Source: Membranipora membranacea (Eukaryota; Bryozoa; Gymnolaemata; Cheilostomatida; Membraniporidae). From it: DNA of 64,000 nt. The stretch covers positions 12,834,001 to 12,898,000 of the forward strand of contig OU612075.1 in NCBI GenBank assembly GCA_914767715.1, read 5' to 3'. The translations under genes and the position numbers were made by a program. Shown here piece by piece: positions 46,481-58,800 of the stretch; within the stretch, counting starts at the first letter, position 1, and the number at the start of each line of letters is the position of its first letter. Below the pieces are notes generated by a model. That model was given only the letters and a program-made list of their open reading frames with translations, ran no database searches and was not told where the DNA came from.

Positions 46481-49400
46481 ATGGCTACTGCTCTACCACC
46501 TGTACGTACTCCCAAATCAGGGAGGTCTCAGATGACAGCACATAGTGGTTCAGGGAGAAGCAGGCCAGCTACAAGTTTGAGTGTAAAATCCTTCAAAATG
46601 AAGAATGCCAACAGAAAAGAACAAGAAATAATTTTAAGAAGAGAAGCTCTCAGGGATGCTCAGCCAACCCTAAGCAAAGCTGAGACAGCACAGTAAGTGC
46701 AAACATAAGTTCATGCTACATACTACATTACCTAACCCATAACTTATGATTAAATGACCACAGTATGTGTTATGTTTATGTGTATAAAAGGGATTCCACT
46801 GATCTTTGCTGTCTAACATAGCCCTTACTACAACTTGTAGATATAGAAACACATTCAAACACAACCTATGCCTGGATATGCTGCAAGCTGGATATCACAG
46901 ATCATTCAGCGAGTTACATATGCTGATGAAGCAGCAGAGTGATGCTCGTGAAGCTGCAGGTCCCGACTCAGTTCTCTGGAACGAAAATCTGCTAGAAACC
47001 GAAGAAGATAAACTGGAATCCATCAAGTTCTACCTCACAGAAGCTGAAGAGTCTCTTAGGCAAGGTAAGTCTACTTTAAAACATATTTTGTTTACAGAAT
47101 TTACAATTACGGGCAAATAATTTTGGCGTTTGATAACATAACAAGGAATTGAGTCAGGGACAAACATATAATTTATGTGCAAAACATGTGCACTGTCTGT
47201 CAGCTGAGTTTAGTCGAGGGTACATACATATATGATGAAGAAATCGACACATGTTATATTGTTAATTATAGGAGATTTGAAGCAAGTATACAAAAACAGA
47301 TTTTCACTAGCCCAGTACTTCCAGGGCAGGGGAGATAAGTGGTTATCAGATCATTTCTTCCAGACCTGTCTAGACACCAGCTCACAAGAACAAGGTGGTG
47401 AACAAAGATTGTGTGAGGCATTGTGCTTCGTCGGCCTGGCAATGGAGGAAAATGGTAAGATTTACACAATTGGTTGCTGTTTAATTTTGGACTAACCAAA
47501 ATACAATCAAGGAATATATGGCGATGGTAATGAGGCCAGCTTGTGCAATCAGTTAGCGCAATTATCATTCACTGCCAGGCGATTGGTGCCACAGGAGAAG
47601 TGGGTTCGGGACCCAGGGGAGCTTAAAGGCTGATTGTTCCAGCACCCAGCACCCTCAAGTATATATATATCACAGCGGTCTCATCATGCATAAGCATATT
47701 TTTGTATTAAGTTGATCATGCTTGATCTGCCGGTTGTAAATACACATTTGTCTACTTACAGGTGAATTATTTGATGCTGTGGACAGATTCGAGGAGTACT
47801 ATGAATTATCAGTGAAACAGACAGAGTGGAGAACAGAGATGGGTAAAATATATCACACAGACGCCTGTGACCACCTAACTCGAATATACACAAAAATATC
47901 AGACTCATTGGACTCTGAACAGAAGGTGGCCAGGGTGGAATATCTCCTCAAAGCCTACAACACAGCAAAAGAAGGTAATATTCATCATTTGGCAGTTTGT
48001 TGAGACAAGGAATGAAGCCAAGTTGAATAACTGAAACCGTTGTTCCCAGGATGCACCTCCTCACGGTATAAGTGGCCACCTCTTTTTGGAGTGAACGTGC
48101 CATGCAAGTGAAGCATTAATAATTATAAGATTACAGACCAGTTTTCCAGTACATGTGTTACTCATACTTCACCAAACAGCGTCAAGGTCAGGTTACATCC
48201 ATGCCTTTGAAATTGCTCATCAAAATTTAGCACCTTTTGAGTATAGTATTTTCACATATGTAATTTTGAGTTTTCATTTCAGGCGGTGATGAAAGCCTAG
48301 CAGGTGAAAGCGCATACAGACTTGGGTTGGCTTACATTAAAATGGCAGATGCGAAAACAGCACTGATGGTGAGTAACCTGTTCCAGCCTCAGAACATCTG
48401 TTGTCTCATTTTCTGATCCCAACCTCTGAAAATCAATTATTCTCAAATTCACCATGTAGAGGTTTACATTCCTTTAATTGAGTTGTGCTCTCCTGTTCAA
48501 AGTGAATGCTTATACTCCCTGTGCTTACTTATCATAACTGACCCATGATCTCATGACCAAAATAGGATCATGGGGATAGGCGAGAGTCATAATACTATAT
48601 CAAATCTCCATCCTCTGTATTTCAGTATCTAAAGATGTATCTGGAGACTTGTGAAGCAAGGAATGACGATATTGGAATCGGTAAAGCATGTGAAGCTATG
48701 GCTAAAGCTTATGATAGGTTAGTTGAGAATTTATGATTTACAAAATTATCATAATGCATGTATTTGGTTTCCTACATTTTTTATTTAATTTACAAGCTTC
48801 TGTTTATCTAATAGTTACCATTGTGATTCTGATCTGAATGATAGTATATAATAATAATATATCAATTTCAGGATTGCAGCTTTGTGCAAGGCTGCTGGAG
48901 GGGTGAAAAAATAGCAAGTTGTCCAGATAGTCCAAAGTCCATACTCTCACTTTTTATGTTTATAAGTTTATAGTATTGTATAGATCTTGGTGCATGAGCT
49001 CAGTTCACTCAGATAATCAACGCATGATGTCCTCACAACCCTACCCGCTCAGGGGCCTGCTATAGCATAAAGCATGGCTCCCCCTCCTCCTATAGGCTAT
49101 AATTTATTGCCTGGCTCTTTGCTGCTCACTCATGGCTAGACCAGTCCTGCTCTCATGTTCACTGACCTTAACGTAATGTAAAACAATTTTTTAAGGAAGC
49201 TATATTCTACCAAACAGATTTTTATGTTTATGTCTCCTTGGTTCTCTATGTTCCTTTAAATCTCCGGGAGTACCGATGAGTCTCAGGTAACCATGAAAAA
49301 ACAATTTTTGTTGAAATTATAACTGTTTATTTACACAGTGAGGGCAAAACAGAGGAAAGTCTGAAGTACTTGGTCAAGTTTGTTGAAGTCGCTGAGAGGA

Positions 49401-50624
49401 GTAGACAAGATATGGCACTGGCTACAGCCTGTCAGAATCTGGGTTATATCTACAACTCCAGAGTAAGAACTTCCTATCAGTAATCATCATTTGTAGGTGA
49501 AATGTAATGAATTTTCCGCATGGTAAGGAGTGGCTGTATCAATTTAATCGGCAAACCTATGTAGGGTTGATTATCAAGTATGATCCAATTGCCTTTATAT
49601 GGAGTTTTGAGCCAGAAGAATGGGAAAGACTGGAAGGCAGGCAAATTGGATCAAACTTAATCTACGGGTTGGTCATGTCATAACTGGACGATTCTCAATC
49701 TCTCATATTCTATAAATACAACCCTGCGTGATTTGTCTTTAGGGTGACTATGCAGAGGCCAGTAAATACTTCAGCAAGGCCTTCAGCTTATCCCAGGCTA
49801 AGAGTAACAGGCGAGGCACAGAGACTTCCAGCGCACACTTCGGTGTAGCCCACACACTCAGTATGTTCAAGGGTATCAGAAAACATCTGACTGCACCCGG
49901 AAAAACCAGTATATCACGTATAGTCAACTGGAAAAATCAACGACAGGAGGACTTTCTCAAACCACTATCAACCCAAGGTAAGATAATTATTTTGTATCTG
50001 TTCGTGCGTACATGTGTGCCTAAGTGTGTACGTGCACTAGGCCTCAGATGCGCTACCCGATATTTGGTACCATTTTGCAAGTTTCGCTTTAATTTATAGC
50101 ACTCTGGTTAGCTTTGAGACTGCCTTTTGACCCATTTACAGTAACCTTCAAGCTGTAAGCTTGAAAGAAAATTCTTCTCAGCTTTTCTCAACAACCAAAG
50201 TTGTCCCCTTGTGAAGTATGTAAAAGATGTTGGAGTTTCGGAGCATGTTCCCCTGATATTTATTATTTAATTTTTTTTATTCATAGACTATATGCTTATT
50301 TATAATTTTATAATTTACATTCTTCAGTTGGTCTTGTCTTTGAGAAGGGGTTGGTCGAGGTAACTTGAATCAACCTCGGTTCAGGTCTCAGTTTGTGCAT
50401 AATATGGTTGAAAGATATGGTTACCTTCTTGAGATTTTCATTAATTATTTTTAATCACACCATAATTTATTGGAAGCATAGTCCAAGACATGAATAACTG
50501 ATCGTTTTTACATTCCTGTCTCATCTATTTTTCAGTATCACCCTCAGTTTCTGCACAGAGTAATGTGGAGGGAGGAGAGGAACCGCCATCAGTAACACCC
50601 ACAGCTCCATCCCCTGAACAATAA
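46481..50624 (+). CDS. TTC29: Tetratricopeptide repeat protein 29 (sperm/cilia axonemal factor)
   Basis: Nine exons with closing phases: 46481-46692, 46841-47064, 47272-47454, 47762-47974, 48283-48368, 48626-48717, 49339-49462, 49743-49977 and 50536-50624; 485 aa. After a Ser/Arg/Lys-rich N-terminus comes the family block YRNTFKHNLCLDMLQAGYH with SELHMLMKQQSDAREAA. TPR-type helices run from about 150 to 430 (KWLSDHFFQTCLDT, LFDAVDRFEEYYELS, SLKYLVKFVEVAERS, DYAEASKYFSKAFSL). Length and order match vertebrate TTC29, which is needed for sperm flagellum assembly and motility and is linked to axonemal dynein and intraflagellar transport. The start ATG follows a probable 5'UTR acceptor. An RFX-type X-box lies upstream. 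The poly(A) candidate is AATAAA at 51045. A possible alternative terminal exon is at 48872. Confidence 0.93.
47540..47655 (+). mobile_element. tRNA-derived SINE-like element
   Basis: CAATCAGTTAGCGCAATTA (A-box-like) and, about 45 bases on, GTGGGTTCGGGACCC (B-box-like) have tRNA-like spacing. A GC-rich body ending near CACCCTCAAG and then a TA run follow. It sits in TTC29 intron 3. It differs from the element at 32840-33075. Ends are approximate and no target duplication was identified. Confidence 0.4.
48872..48914 (+). other. Possible alternative terminal exon of TTC29
   Basis: An acceptor ATATCAATTTCAG precedes 43 bases that continue the phase of TTC29 exon 6 exactly (AG|G), adding RIAALCKAAGGVKK before a TAG. 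Use of this exon would end the protein at about residue 350 and drop the last TPR helices, or act as a premature stop if a downstream splice is used. No nearby poly(A) signal is obvious. Fourteen in-frame codons can arise by chance. Confidence 0.3.
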
Positions 50625-51044
50625 ACAACTGGCAGATACTTTTCAATGAGTGTAAATGCTGACAAAACACTGCAAAAATGACTAGTTACAGCCCGAATAA
50701 GAGATTAGGACACAACCAGTCAATTTTAACTGCTGTGTTTGCAACGTCGTGGTCACAAGATAGCCAGCTGAACAATGATGGAACCGTAACAAAGAATCCA
50801 CGATAAATATCATCATAGTGTTATTGACAAGCTGTGTTTGATGGCATTTTTGTCGCATTTGTTGCGTATTCCAGACTGCCATTTAAGATGACCTAAGACA
50901 TATTATTTTTTCTTACTAGTGAAGCCCATGTGCACAGTTAACCCTCCATACTGAAAGTGTGCTATGACCATATTTATGATAAACGACAACATCACAAGTA
51001 CACTTATTTATATAAAAACAATTTCATTTTAATGTCATAGATGA

Positions 51045-51050
51045 AATAAA
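51045..51050 (+). terminator. Candidate poly(A) signal for TTC29
   Basis: AATAAA about 420 bases past the TTC29 stop, before the hairpin at 51241-51279. Confidence 0.4.
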
Positions 51051-51240
51051 GTAAAAAATTGCACATTTCATTCAATGATGAATAGCTAGAAATTACAAAT
51101 AGAGGTAGAAAATGTTTTTGTGCAAGCAAACATAAGCACAACTGTAACCTGGTTGAAATGCAAGAAAAGGCTGATAGGTGCAAAAATCCCACAAAGCTGG
51201 TCTGGGAGTTGGTGTTAGTGTCTGCTCAATTCCAAGCAAA

Positions 51241-51279
51241 GATAAAATAAAACAACATTCAATGTCGTTTTATTTTATC
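51241..51279. terminator. Palindromic bidirectional poly(A) element
   Basis: An inverted repeat with 18-19 bp arms (GATAAAATAAAACAACATT and its complement, one mismatch) and almost no loop. It puts AATAAA on both strands, between the convergent ends of TTC29 (stop 50624) and the membrane-protein gene (stop 51649). It could serve 3' ends in both directions; inferred from position. Confidence 0.4.
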
Positions 51280-51648
51280 TATGCTTACCTCAAAATCCTT
51301 CATTCCTGGCTGGATTTTATATAAAATCAATAATATGGAAGTTGTCTCATCTCAAGTTGTCAATAGACAACTTCTGTATAAAGTAAAAATACCACCCAGG
51401 CTTGCAAATTAACTTGTTGATCAATGACCGAATATGTTAAAACAGAAATCGGAAAAATAAAGAGTATAGGCCAATATAAGACTCAATTTTAATGAGAAGA
51501 ATCTTTTAGTAACTGACAATGCTCCAGCAGGGTAAAAGAGGCACAGTTGGGCAGTTTAGTAATTAAATTTAGAGAAAAAAATGCAACAAGAGAGAAAATG
51601 CACCAACAAACATTGGACAAAGATTTAATGCACATTCACTGAGTTAGA

Positions 51649-54600
51649 TTAGAATAGTGTACCAGCGGGTCCGAGGTAGATTGTCTGGAACAGTAGTAGT
51701 AAGGTGAAGCATATCACGATCAGAGAGCCAAGTAGATATGACGGCTTCACTGGGATATGGAATAGCTTGGACTGTAATAAAAAAGAAAATTAATATAAGA
51801 TGGTGAAACTAAGTGGAGCTTATGGCAAGAGCAGAGATAAGATGCAATTTATTGTTGAAGCTGCAGCTGAAGCAGCCCAGGTGTGTGGTTATTATAACAG
51901 TGCATCTGGCGGGTGTCAGGGACATGGCATCAACTTGGGCAGTCCATGTATTTGCTATTATGTAGTGTTTTAGTAAGGAAGGGGATTAAAGCACCTGTGT
52001 TGCTAAACCTCAAATCTCCTATACACTATGAATGGTAATTATTGTTATTTTAAAGCCTACTTAAACCAGTATTATTATTTATGATAAATATTCAGAACAA
52101 TACATGTATCATGTTCATATGCTTGACGTTAAAAACAATTGAATACTTTCTATGACACCATGGCCACGCTTGCCTAAACTCCCGATTATTATAATGGTTG
52201 GATATGTCAAGCCGAATAAGCAATCAGCCTAACTTGCTTCTTGCTGACATTAAGTCATTACACAACAGAAATGGAAACACAAATATTAAATATCTAATAT
52301 ACATGAACTGCTGTAATTAGTACCGATAATTGGCAGTCGGTCTCAAGTGTCAGTTTCAAATTAAATCAAAACATTTAATATCGGTGATTAGGGATGTTCT
52401 TCCGCCAACAATGTCATTTGTTCCTACATTCTTAATCAGACACATGGGGGTGAACCTAGTCGTACTCTAACTGCATGGTTTTTGAGCTATAGCAAATTCC
52501 TATGTCCAAATGCAATTTGCCAGCTATAAGAATAAGTCTATTGATATATTTGACAATTTTGTCGGAGCAAAGTCTACTCTTTGGTCTGAGTCCCCGAAAC
52601 TCTTGCCCCCAACCCAACAACCTCCGGCCAATTTTGGCGATGTGGTTGCTGTTTGACTACATGCAAGCATGGCAAGGCCGGCAGGCGAGCATGGATGACA
52701 GATAGTATGGTATTATAAACTTACTCTCAGTGTGGTATTAGCTATAAATATGAGGAATGAGTCCAATTCTTCTTCACCACAGTTCTGATATCCATATACT
52801 CGAATGTTTAAAGCTATGGCCTTAAACTTAGCGCAAGCTGCATTCATACTCGCGGCCTGAAAAATAAAACAACATGAACGTCAGTCAACAAAGACGATCA
52901 ACAATTATTCGGCAAATGTGATATTTTTTCACATCCCCCAGTGGATGTGTGTAAGACAGAGCTAAGGGTGCTGTACTAAAAGTAGGAAAACTTATATTTT
53001 TCATAATGCTATATATTCAGATTTTGACGCCTTCGTGAACAAGAACTACTGACAGGAGTGATCAACATCGTCCAGCGAGGAAATGCAGAATATGATAAAC
53101 AAGTCGAGATTGATACACAAACTCACTAATTAATTCTGAGGATGTGACTAAACAGATAAAACAGGAACAGAAGGGCATTTCACAAGCACTAGAATTGTCA
53201 ACAAGAAATCAGGCCGATAACCAATCAATCAATTAATCAATATCTAATCTCCCGGATGATCAATCATCTGGTGACACAGTAGCTAACTCTATACTGCAGG
53301 TTTTACTGCATATATTATGGAATAACTGGCAAATATTTATAAATTATGCATGGGAATTATCGAATTTTAAAATTGTATCCCAGAATGTCTCCTTCATAAA
53401 AATACAACTACTTAAATTTTCGAAAACATTCATAACTGAGGGCAAACTATATCAGCGCAAAGCTTCACATATCAGATAATGGCTAGTTTGAGCCCCAAAA
53501 AGAATCCCTCATCCGACGAAACTCCGCCTGGAGCAAGGGGAATCTCTACATGTCAGAGCAAACAAAAGGTTTCTAATATGTAGATATGGCACTAGCATTA
53601 CAAGTTTGATTCAATTTGGTTTTTACCTGTGCTAGAGGAAATATGAGAATAGTGCCCCAGATTACAGGAAACAGTGCTCTATATAACCATATCTTCCACT
53701 GATCATCCTGGTTCAGTATAAGTATACAGAGTCCTATAAGAAGAGAAAGAAAAGTCATAGGACATCAATTTACAACTCTCGAGATCAGTGTACAGCTCTG
53801 AACGTCATAGATACAGTGGTGGTAATAACTAGATGTTTACTTTTCTGGTGGGCAGTCCGGCTCTGGCAGTACTCGAATATGAAGGGCGGTGGTTGATAAC
53901 ATAATTCCACTACCAGCAACCCAGGCCGGAATTCTAGCGCTTGAACATTGTATATTAAACAACAAAGCGCATATGAGTGTGAGGTAGCTCAGAAACAGTA
54001 TAATATATGGCTTGGACTTGCGTGAGTCGGTTTGAGTGTCAAAGACTTTGAGAATCAAAGTTTGAAGTGTTTTCCTGCCAAACGCTAAACTTGTGTGTTT
54101 TCTGTTTCTTGTTTGGGGATTTTCCTGCATTAAATAAAGATTGACTTTACTGGGGACAAAAGGCAGCCATACCGAGTCATTTTTGTCTGCATTTTATATT
54201 ATAAAAAATAAGGGAATTTGATTGACTAAGATTGATTGTCATGCTGAAATTTTCATTTACATTGTCTTCATATTAACTTCATTGTATTTGATAGAGAGTT
54301 TAGCTTTGTAGTTGTCCCAAAAAGACATCTAGTATTTCTCTTTCATCGCATTAGCTGTTAGCTTCATTCGCTCATTAATATATGAAAAGGCTCCAGTGTC
54401 TAATAACATATTTAATTATTCCTAAAAGGTGCGATTTGCAACACTCCAGAAAATTATCATAAAGGGGCAGAGCAACTTAGTGAGATGTAAAAACACTCTT
54501 GTTCATTAGAGAACAAAGGTCTAATTTAATAACTGCTCAATCTCAATAATAAAGTTATATTAAAAGAACATTAAGTGGATTTGCTAGAAATGAGTAAAGG

Positions 54601-55111
54601 CTGCACTAGATGGCTAGAGCTTGCAGCCTGTCAGCTCCTAATAGATTGTTTAGTCTGGCTCCAGATGTTCTAACGCCTGGCATGGAAATAACTCAATATT
54701 ACTCACAAATTACAATCCGCTTTGATCAAGGAAATCACAACAATTAGTACCTGGAACACAATGTGAATTTGTATATTTTCAAAAACTACTATTTTCCCAT
54801 ATGATTCAGTGAGAATGTTAGGGATGATTGTGACCATGACTGCAGCTGAGAAAGATATTGAATAGAAAACGACTTTTTCAGGAGGTATCAAGTTTTTAAA
54901 TCTCTGACTAATAGGATTATTTATGAGAAAAAAAACGACTATCGGGCCCGGGGAATCTCTTACCAAATCATGGCACAATTTGATCCTTTTCTTTTTGTAT
55001 GTTGTAATACTAAGTACGGTAATTATTTGCGTAGAATGTGGTATACTGTGTGTGAAAACTGGCAGACTGACCATCAATAAACAGGAAATTGGACAATACA
55101 GTAGCAACAAA
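51649..55111 (-). CDS. Multi-pass membrane protein, probably gustatory-receptor-like (3' part)
   Basis: Exons: 55111-54751 (acceptor CTTACATCTCGCAG, donor CAG|GTACTA), 54124-53841, 53733-53627, 52856-52725 and 51771-51649 (stop TAA); about 335 residues. Hydrophobic helices occur in every exon, about seven in all (LLLYCPISCLLMVSLPVF, YIILFLSYLTLICALLFNI, WLYRALFPVIWGTILIF). The last exon (SKLFHIPVKPSYLLGSLIVI, then CFTLLLLFQTIYLG) resembles the final intracellular segment and last helix of gustatory-receptor-like (GRL) proteins, which are inverted 7TM channels. The assignment is tentative: the insect TYhhhhhQF motif is not exact. The 5' exon(s) were not found. The junction 53841/53733 is out of phase by one base, so a missed microexon, sequence error or pseudogene is possible; other junctions fit. 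Confidence 0.55.
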
Positions 55112-55759
55112 CTGCGAGATGTAAGGGAGACAATGAATGCATTAAAATCAGCGTCTCCAACAAAGTTTTCGCACTAAGCAGAGATATCCCATGTGTTGAT
55201 GTCATGGATTGGTGTGTAACATTCAATGCATAGCATCTGAATCGGGTAAAGACAAAACTAATAGAAATGGATTGCTTACAGAACAAGCAATCAAGAACAA
55301 TGCAACGGTTTTATGATAACATGACTGAATACTAAATGGCGTGTTTAATTAAATATTCCCACAATTTGACAAAGTTTACGACGAGTTGGTAGTGTACCTA
55401 AAATCTGGTCATTTCACTCCAGAGTTTGGATCTAAATATTCAACAAACGAGTCGCATCGGACATCAGAAGCAAAGTTAGGATATTTTAGTGCACGCCTGT
55501 TGGTAAGTGTTACATATTCTTTCATAGTGGTGGTACCATCATTTATAAGACAATATTTTCATTCATCTTTATTTTCATTCATCTTCTATGTCTGTGCTAT
55601 TAATAGACAATTCCCTCGTTTTATCATCTATTTTTAACTGGAATTCGGAAATTCCTCAACATCAAAAATTGTACCAAGAAATAGGTATTTGTTCATTCTT
55701 TAATTTTTATAATAATTCATCAATTTGTAGCCTGCCATGTTGTATATTATGAGATGATA

Positions 55760-55830
55760 TTTGGAAAATGTCTTTGGCAAAATGTTATTGGCGAATTGTG
55801 ATTGGCAAAATGTACATTGGCGAAATGTCT
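55760..55830 (+). repeat. 14-bp tandem repeat, ATTGGCRAAATGT
   Basis: Five successive variants of ATTGGC(A/G)AAATGTN, starting TTTGGAAAATGTC and ending ATTGGCGAAATGTCT. A short degenerate minisatellite; it contains repeated ATTGG (inverted CCAAT) cores. Confidence 0.75.
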
Positions 55831-58800
55831 GCCACCCGTATATTATTGGTGTGATATTTTTGAGGAATTGGGATATATGTGAAACCGGTGTTCACTTTAA
55901 GGCATAAGACCAAAATTATACTATGAATGCCACCAGCTAGATGTTTAGAGGTATTATTTCCCTTAGCTGTCACCGGGGTAGGTAGGTAGAAGGATTATAA
56001 GTACCCCTAAGGTGATTCCGCTGATCGTTTAACTCAATCACCTGACCACTGGTTATCTCATACGTGTAATTAACCTCACCAGGTTACCAAAGTGAGCAAT
56101 CCAAATATTCAACTGACAAGTCTCCAGCTCACCGGGATGGTCTGTTTAATTACTAGTCTAAAGTGTATCATGCAATTTAATTTCAACTAATCCTTGATAT
56201 TACAGGGTTGTAAACATACAATTTTAGTAATTAGCTAATCTGACAAGCATCTCAAACGGGAGGAAAGACTAGGTGCCGAGCCGACAGTTTGGCCTTTCGT
56301 AGCCAAAATTACATACGAAAATCAGTTAGCCATCTTCATCAAATCAAACCTAAACATTTCATATACAGTATCAGGCAGTATAATCACGAAGCCTCTAATG
56401 GTGCATACAAAATACTGGATCAAACTTTGATCATGAATATCTCTATACTTGTACCTCCAGATCGAGAACCGATTTATACCAACACTAGAAGCTGTATATG
56501 GGTTTAAACTCTATAATCAAGTATGTTGGTATAAAACTGATCTCCTGTAATTTACCCAGAAACCAAACAAGGCAGACAGGAAGGATAAGTTCAAAAGCCA
56601 GTGCCAGCCAAGTCAGTGTCATCAGTTTTCAGAAAATACCGACAGGAAATCCCATGCATAATTTTTGGGTGCTGAGGGACAGGGGTATCATAAAAATGTC
56701 CCACAAAGCCTTGACCAGGTAATTATCCTTGATGGTAAACAACGGCTCATATATCAACGGATCAAATTTTACGTAACGCTGACAGCACTTCTATACTCTG
56801 CTTGAATGTATATGAAGTGCTCAGTCACAAAAAGACCAATCAAAAGCTTTGTTACAACTGACTGATGACAACAAGCAGACCATAGGCAATCATATCTATA
56901 GAGTTTGATATCAGTTTATAATTACATAGCATACAATACAGATATCATAAACTATAAGAGAAGCAAGAGGGGAAATTCGTATATTGGACTTTTCATGGGA
57001 ACAAAATTTCACCATAGGATATAGGAGGCTTGGAAGAAAGGTTAGTAACCTTGTAATACATTTCGTAACCTGTGTTTTTTATATGAATTTTATGTAAAAA
57101 GGTAAGGCAAGATATATGGGTCTGGCTCATGGTTTTGATTGCAATTTATGATTGTAATTACTTGCTAAATGTTAGGACAGATGTGTAGCCATTAATGGCT
57201 CAATGTCGACACAGAGAGATAATGCTTTATAATCCATAAACTTCAAAGTCAGTTTTTATATGGGATTAACACTTTGCAGTGTGTCAAATAGCTATATTAA
57301 CTATAATTAGACCACAATAAGTACCATTTAATGTCTTTTAATAATATTTTGATGACTGTAAGCATAGCTATACAAATAGGGAAGAGAAAATCTAAGTGGA
57401 GTAGCATCCCGGCAGTAATTGAAAGGGGCGCTGCGTTTGATTAAACTTTGGCAGGAGTCTCAATTTGGACTCATGTGTGTATTTTGTCGAGTACCCTACG
57501 TAGCGGCACAACAACATAATTACCCTGTGTAAAAATATGCAGAGATATACCCGCTGCCCCTGTGTGTTTTAAGGCAATATGAGGCAGCAATCCACAACTA
57601 GAGTATAAGTTGCATCATCTATAACCAGGTAGAGATCATCAACATTATCAATACAACTCAACGCTACTGGTGTGAAAATCTCATACTGTATGCAATTTGA
57701 ACAATACAATTTATTAGTCTTCTGATTAAGCTCAGGATAATAACATGGAGACAAAACGAAGCATCCAATTTATCTGTTCACAAATCGAAAGCATAAATTA
57801 CTCAATTATACATCCCATCTGTGCAATGGCTAGACTAGGGTACTGCTGAGCACTGCTCAATCTAGAGCAAACAGCTACTCATATGAATGTAGATGTGGTT
57901 CAAAAGCAAATTGTGTCTGCATACTTAGTGAGAGGAGGCCATGTACAGAAAAGAAAAGTATCTTCGGCTAATACAGCCTTCGCTGACTTTCAGAACGGTT
58001 ACTACAAACCTCATGACCACTGGCCAAATTTTCATTTGAGTGAGCTATTTTTGGAATATGAAATGAAGGCGCTAAAAGTGAACTCGAACTTAAAACCTTT
58101 GGTAAATCACTGCTCACATCAATATTAAAGTGCAACACTTACAGCGCCTAATTATCTGTTCTGCCTTTCTTTTCAAAACAAATTAGTGAAATGAATTAAA
58201 ATTCTTCACCATTTAGTGTTTATCACACTAATTCATCACGCCATCGCCTGCTCGGCTGTAATCTCGCGAGGCAGCTCAGCTAAACGGCAGTATAACACAC
58301 AATACCACGGGTCATATCCAGTCTTGTTTGTGTATCAGATTCAATTAAACAAATTTTGCCACCTTTAATAGCTGTATTATCCACCAGACTGCACCTACAT
58401 GCAGACGTTAGGCAAATATCGGAAAATAATTCTCATCCATTAGCATCGAGCTCTGAAAATGGAATTATAAAAATTCATCTGTTTTAATTTGTCAACGGCG
58501 GATGATGACCTTATTTTGCGCCTATTGCTGACATTATACATAAAGGGAAATTAAAACATTTCATTCTAGTGCTAGCGTATATTGTCTGCCGCAGCCTGCT
58601 TCTACGCATGCCATTTGAGATGGAAATGAAAATCCAGAGGATAATTAGAAAATTTCTTTGAGAAAGCGATTGAAAAACGAGCATATTAACTTATAGGGAA
58701 CAAAAGGGAATAATAATGTTGAGTGTTTGGCTGAGCATGATGGCCAATTGAAACTTGAACACACCATGATCTGCCACTCCATCTAGTGTTTAGGCGTCCC

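Noticed and set aside
54923-55177. Plus-strand 84-codon ORF with a membrane-like segment
   Set aside because: It lies antisense to a membrane-protein exon on the minus strand (54751-55111) that has good splice sites at both ends and continues in phase. The plus ORF has no such context; its hydrophobicity is likely a mirror effect.
55372-55503. Plus-strand open segment ending in a good donor (TTG|GTAAGT)
   Set aside because: The frame is protein-like, but the acceptor is poor and no neighbouring exon joins in phase.
56498-56730. Minus-strand hydrophobic stretch as the missing first exon of the GR-like gene
   Set aside because: A membrane-like segment starting at an ATG exists, but its donor leaves phase 1 where the exon at 55111 needs phase 2.
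57569-58128. ORFs on both strands (61 and 81 codons)
   Set aside because: Neither has a recognisable domain, splice partner or sustained coding bias.
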